Shown one piece after another: positions 63,080 through 64,000 of a stretch of DNA of 64,000 bases. The stretch spans positions 37,362,433 through 37,426,432 of the forward strand of contig CM022665.1 in the NCBI GenBank assembly GCA_012295275.1, given 5' to 3'. The notes beneath the pieces were generated by a model. That model saw only the letters and a program-made list of their open reading frames with translations, made no database searches and was not told the DNA's origin. Each line of letters begins with the position of its first letter. Position 1 is the stretch's first letter. Origin of the DNA: Chrysomallon squamiferum (Eukaryota > Mollusca > Gastropoda > Neomphalida > Peltospiridae). The translations under genes and the position numbers were made by a program.

Positions 63080-63620
63080 TCGAAAGAGGTATCCATACGC
63101 TCTCCACACACAAGAGATACATTTCTGCGGTTTGAGATCGATTATCGATTTGCCAAAAATATGACTCTGCCACTTTAATTGTATCATTTGTTAAATAGGG
63201 TGAATACGCCTGTAACAAGGCCGTCAAACTGGAACACCCACATCAAAGAATTAATTGTATTACGGCAAGATAGAGAACGATTTTTACGATAGGCGACAAA
63301 AACATCGATGTTTAGAGCTCGCGGTACTGGTCCCTGGGGCAGCCGCGCTTGGAAATAGTCTTCCCAGCCAATACTTGCATTAACCCCGCGGCTATTGATT
63401 TCAAATAAATAAGTGGTCTGTGCTCCTTTAATTCGTCGACCAATTTGGCTTCTGTTCTGGCAATGTCATACAGTATTTCAGTTTTATGTATATTGTGTTT
63501 GACCAGACGTTTTACCTGTGAGAGACCATAGCGAGCGTTAACGTCAGACTCTTGAAATTAGTCTGGCAGTATGAAATGGGACCCTCGTCCTGTTCGTTCA
63601 CTTCTGTAACAGCTTTTTTC
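63080..63620. promoter_or_regulatory. CpG-rich complex block, possible regulatory element
   Basis: Contains AGAGCTCGCGG, CAGCCGCGCTTGG and AACCCCGCGGCTATTG between 63315 and 63400, the most GC-rich non-transposon stretch of the desert. A near-palindrome (GATCGATTATCGATTTG, about 63137) and CATCGATG are also present. No protein is recognised. It could be an enhancer, or a promoter of a gene beyond the right edge. Confidence 0.3.
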
Positions 63621-63719
63621 AGTCTGCTTAAAATCATTTTAATACTGTCAGTTTTCAGTATAGTGTATTCAACGTTATTTATATTTAGAATTACTAATGG
63701 TTAATGGTTATGGAGAATA

Positions 63720-63721
<2 letters not shown>

Positions 63722-63799
<78 letters not shown>

Positions 63800-63800
63800 T
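63722..63800. repeat. (CT)n-(GT)n compound microsatellite
   Basis: About 59 bp of CT dinucleotides followed by about 20 bp of GT. It gives a spurious Ser-Leu open frame at 63704-63895. Confidence 0.95.
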
Positions 63801-64000
63801 TTTCCTTCATTTCATTACAAATAAAATATCATATATTGTTAAAATATATGTTACCCGCATATGTGCTATCATTACTGCAATCGTCATTAATGTGAAATCC
63901 GTTTATGTGTCGTTAAATACTAATTATTTATTTTTATTTTTACTATAATAAACGTTCAACCGCAAAATATTCATTAAATGAAAATTGAAGAAAGATAAAT

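Larger units (their letters stand above)
46252..64000. other. 17.7-kb gene desert downstream of TCTE1
   Basis: No exon with recognisable protein similarity was found on either strand. Open frames here are short and mostly translate microsatellites or T-rich tracts. The sequence is CpG-rich compared with the TOGARAM1 and RPAP1 bodies. It alternates between simple repeats and stretches of normal complexity, some of which are listed separately as possible regulatory blocks. A distal intron of a gene outside the window cannot be excluded. Confidence 0.65.

Noticed and set aside
1-64000. CRISPR arrays, bacterial operons, ribosomal RNA genes, retroviral or LINE reverse transcriptase
   Set aside because: None is visible. 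Repeats are simple or transposon-derived, and no reverse transcriptase, integrase or viral motif was recognised.

Overview
The window is a piece of an AT-rich animal nuclear genome, most likely a mollusc or another lophotrochozoan. Three genes can be read. All have many GT-AG introns, are embedded in long low-complexity sequence, and have clear vertebrate orthologues. A degraded tRNA-derived SINE near position 16,500 resembles a family I recall from gastropod genomes. CpG is scarce inside the long transcribed genes and common between them, which fits the mosaic gene-body methylation known from molluscs. The species cannot be named from the sequence alone.

Layout. Positions 1-18,700 hold the 5' part of TOGARAM1 (crescerin, a TOG-domain protein of cilia) on the minus strand. 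One 1,968-base exon encodes TOG1, TOG2 and part of the linker. An intron of 10.8 kb follows, then two small exons and a possible fourth; the rest lies beyond the left edge. Positions 18,700-23,300 are intergenic, with the TOGARAM1 promoter and an unexplained CpG-rich spot carrying two perfect CRE palindromes. Positions 23,381-41,359 hold a complete RPAP1 gene (RNA polymerase II-associated protein 1) on the minus strand, with 31 coding exons and about 1,389 codons. Two of its introns contain dead pogo/Tigger DNA transposons. Positions 41,900-43,300 separate RPAP1 from TCTE1 (DRC5), which is head-to-head with it, and contain a near-perfect 43-bp inverted repeat. TCTE1 occupies 43,823-46,078 on the plus strand: three coding exons, 538 residues, a leucine-rich-repeat subunit of the axonemal nexin-dynein regulatory complex.

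From 46,250 to 64,000 I see no coding gene. This desert holds microsatellites, a short hAT-type MITE, a diverged repeat pair, a tandem duplication, a degenerate minisatellite, and several blocks of normal complexity that could be regulatory.

Two of the three genes (TOGARAM1, TCTE1) act in cilia or flagella; RPAP1 is a housekeeping transcription factor. They do not form an operon. The only arrangement likely to matter for regulation is the RPAP1/TCTE1 head-to-head pair. Splice sites were placed by eye from GT/AG signals, reading-frame continuity and recalled family similarity. Two RPAP1 junctions are not resolved.
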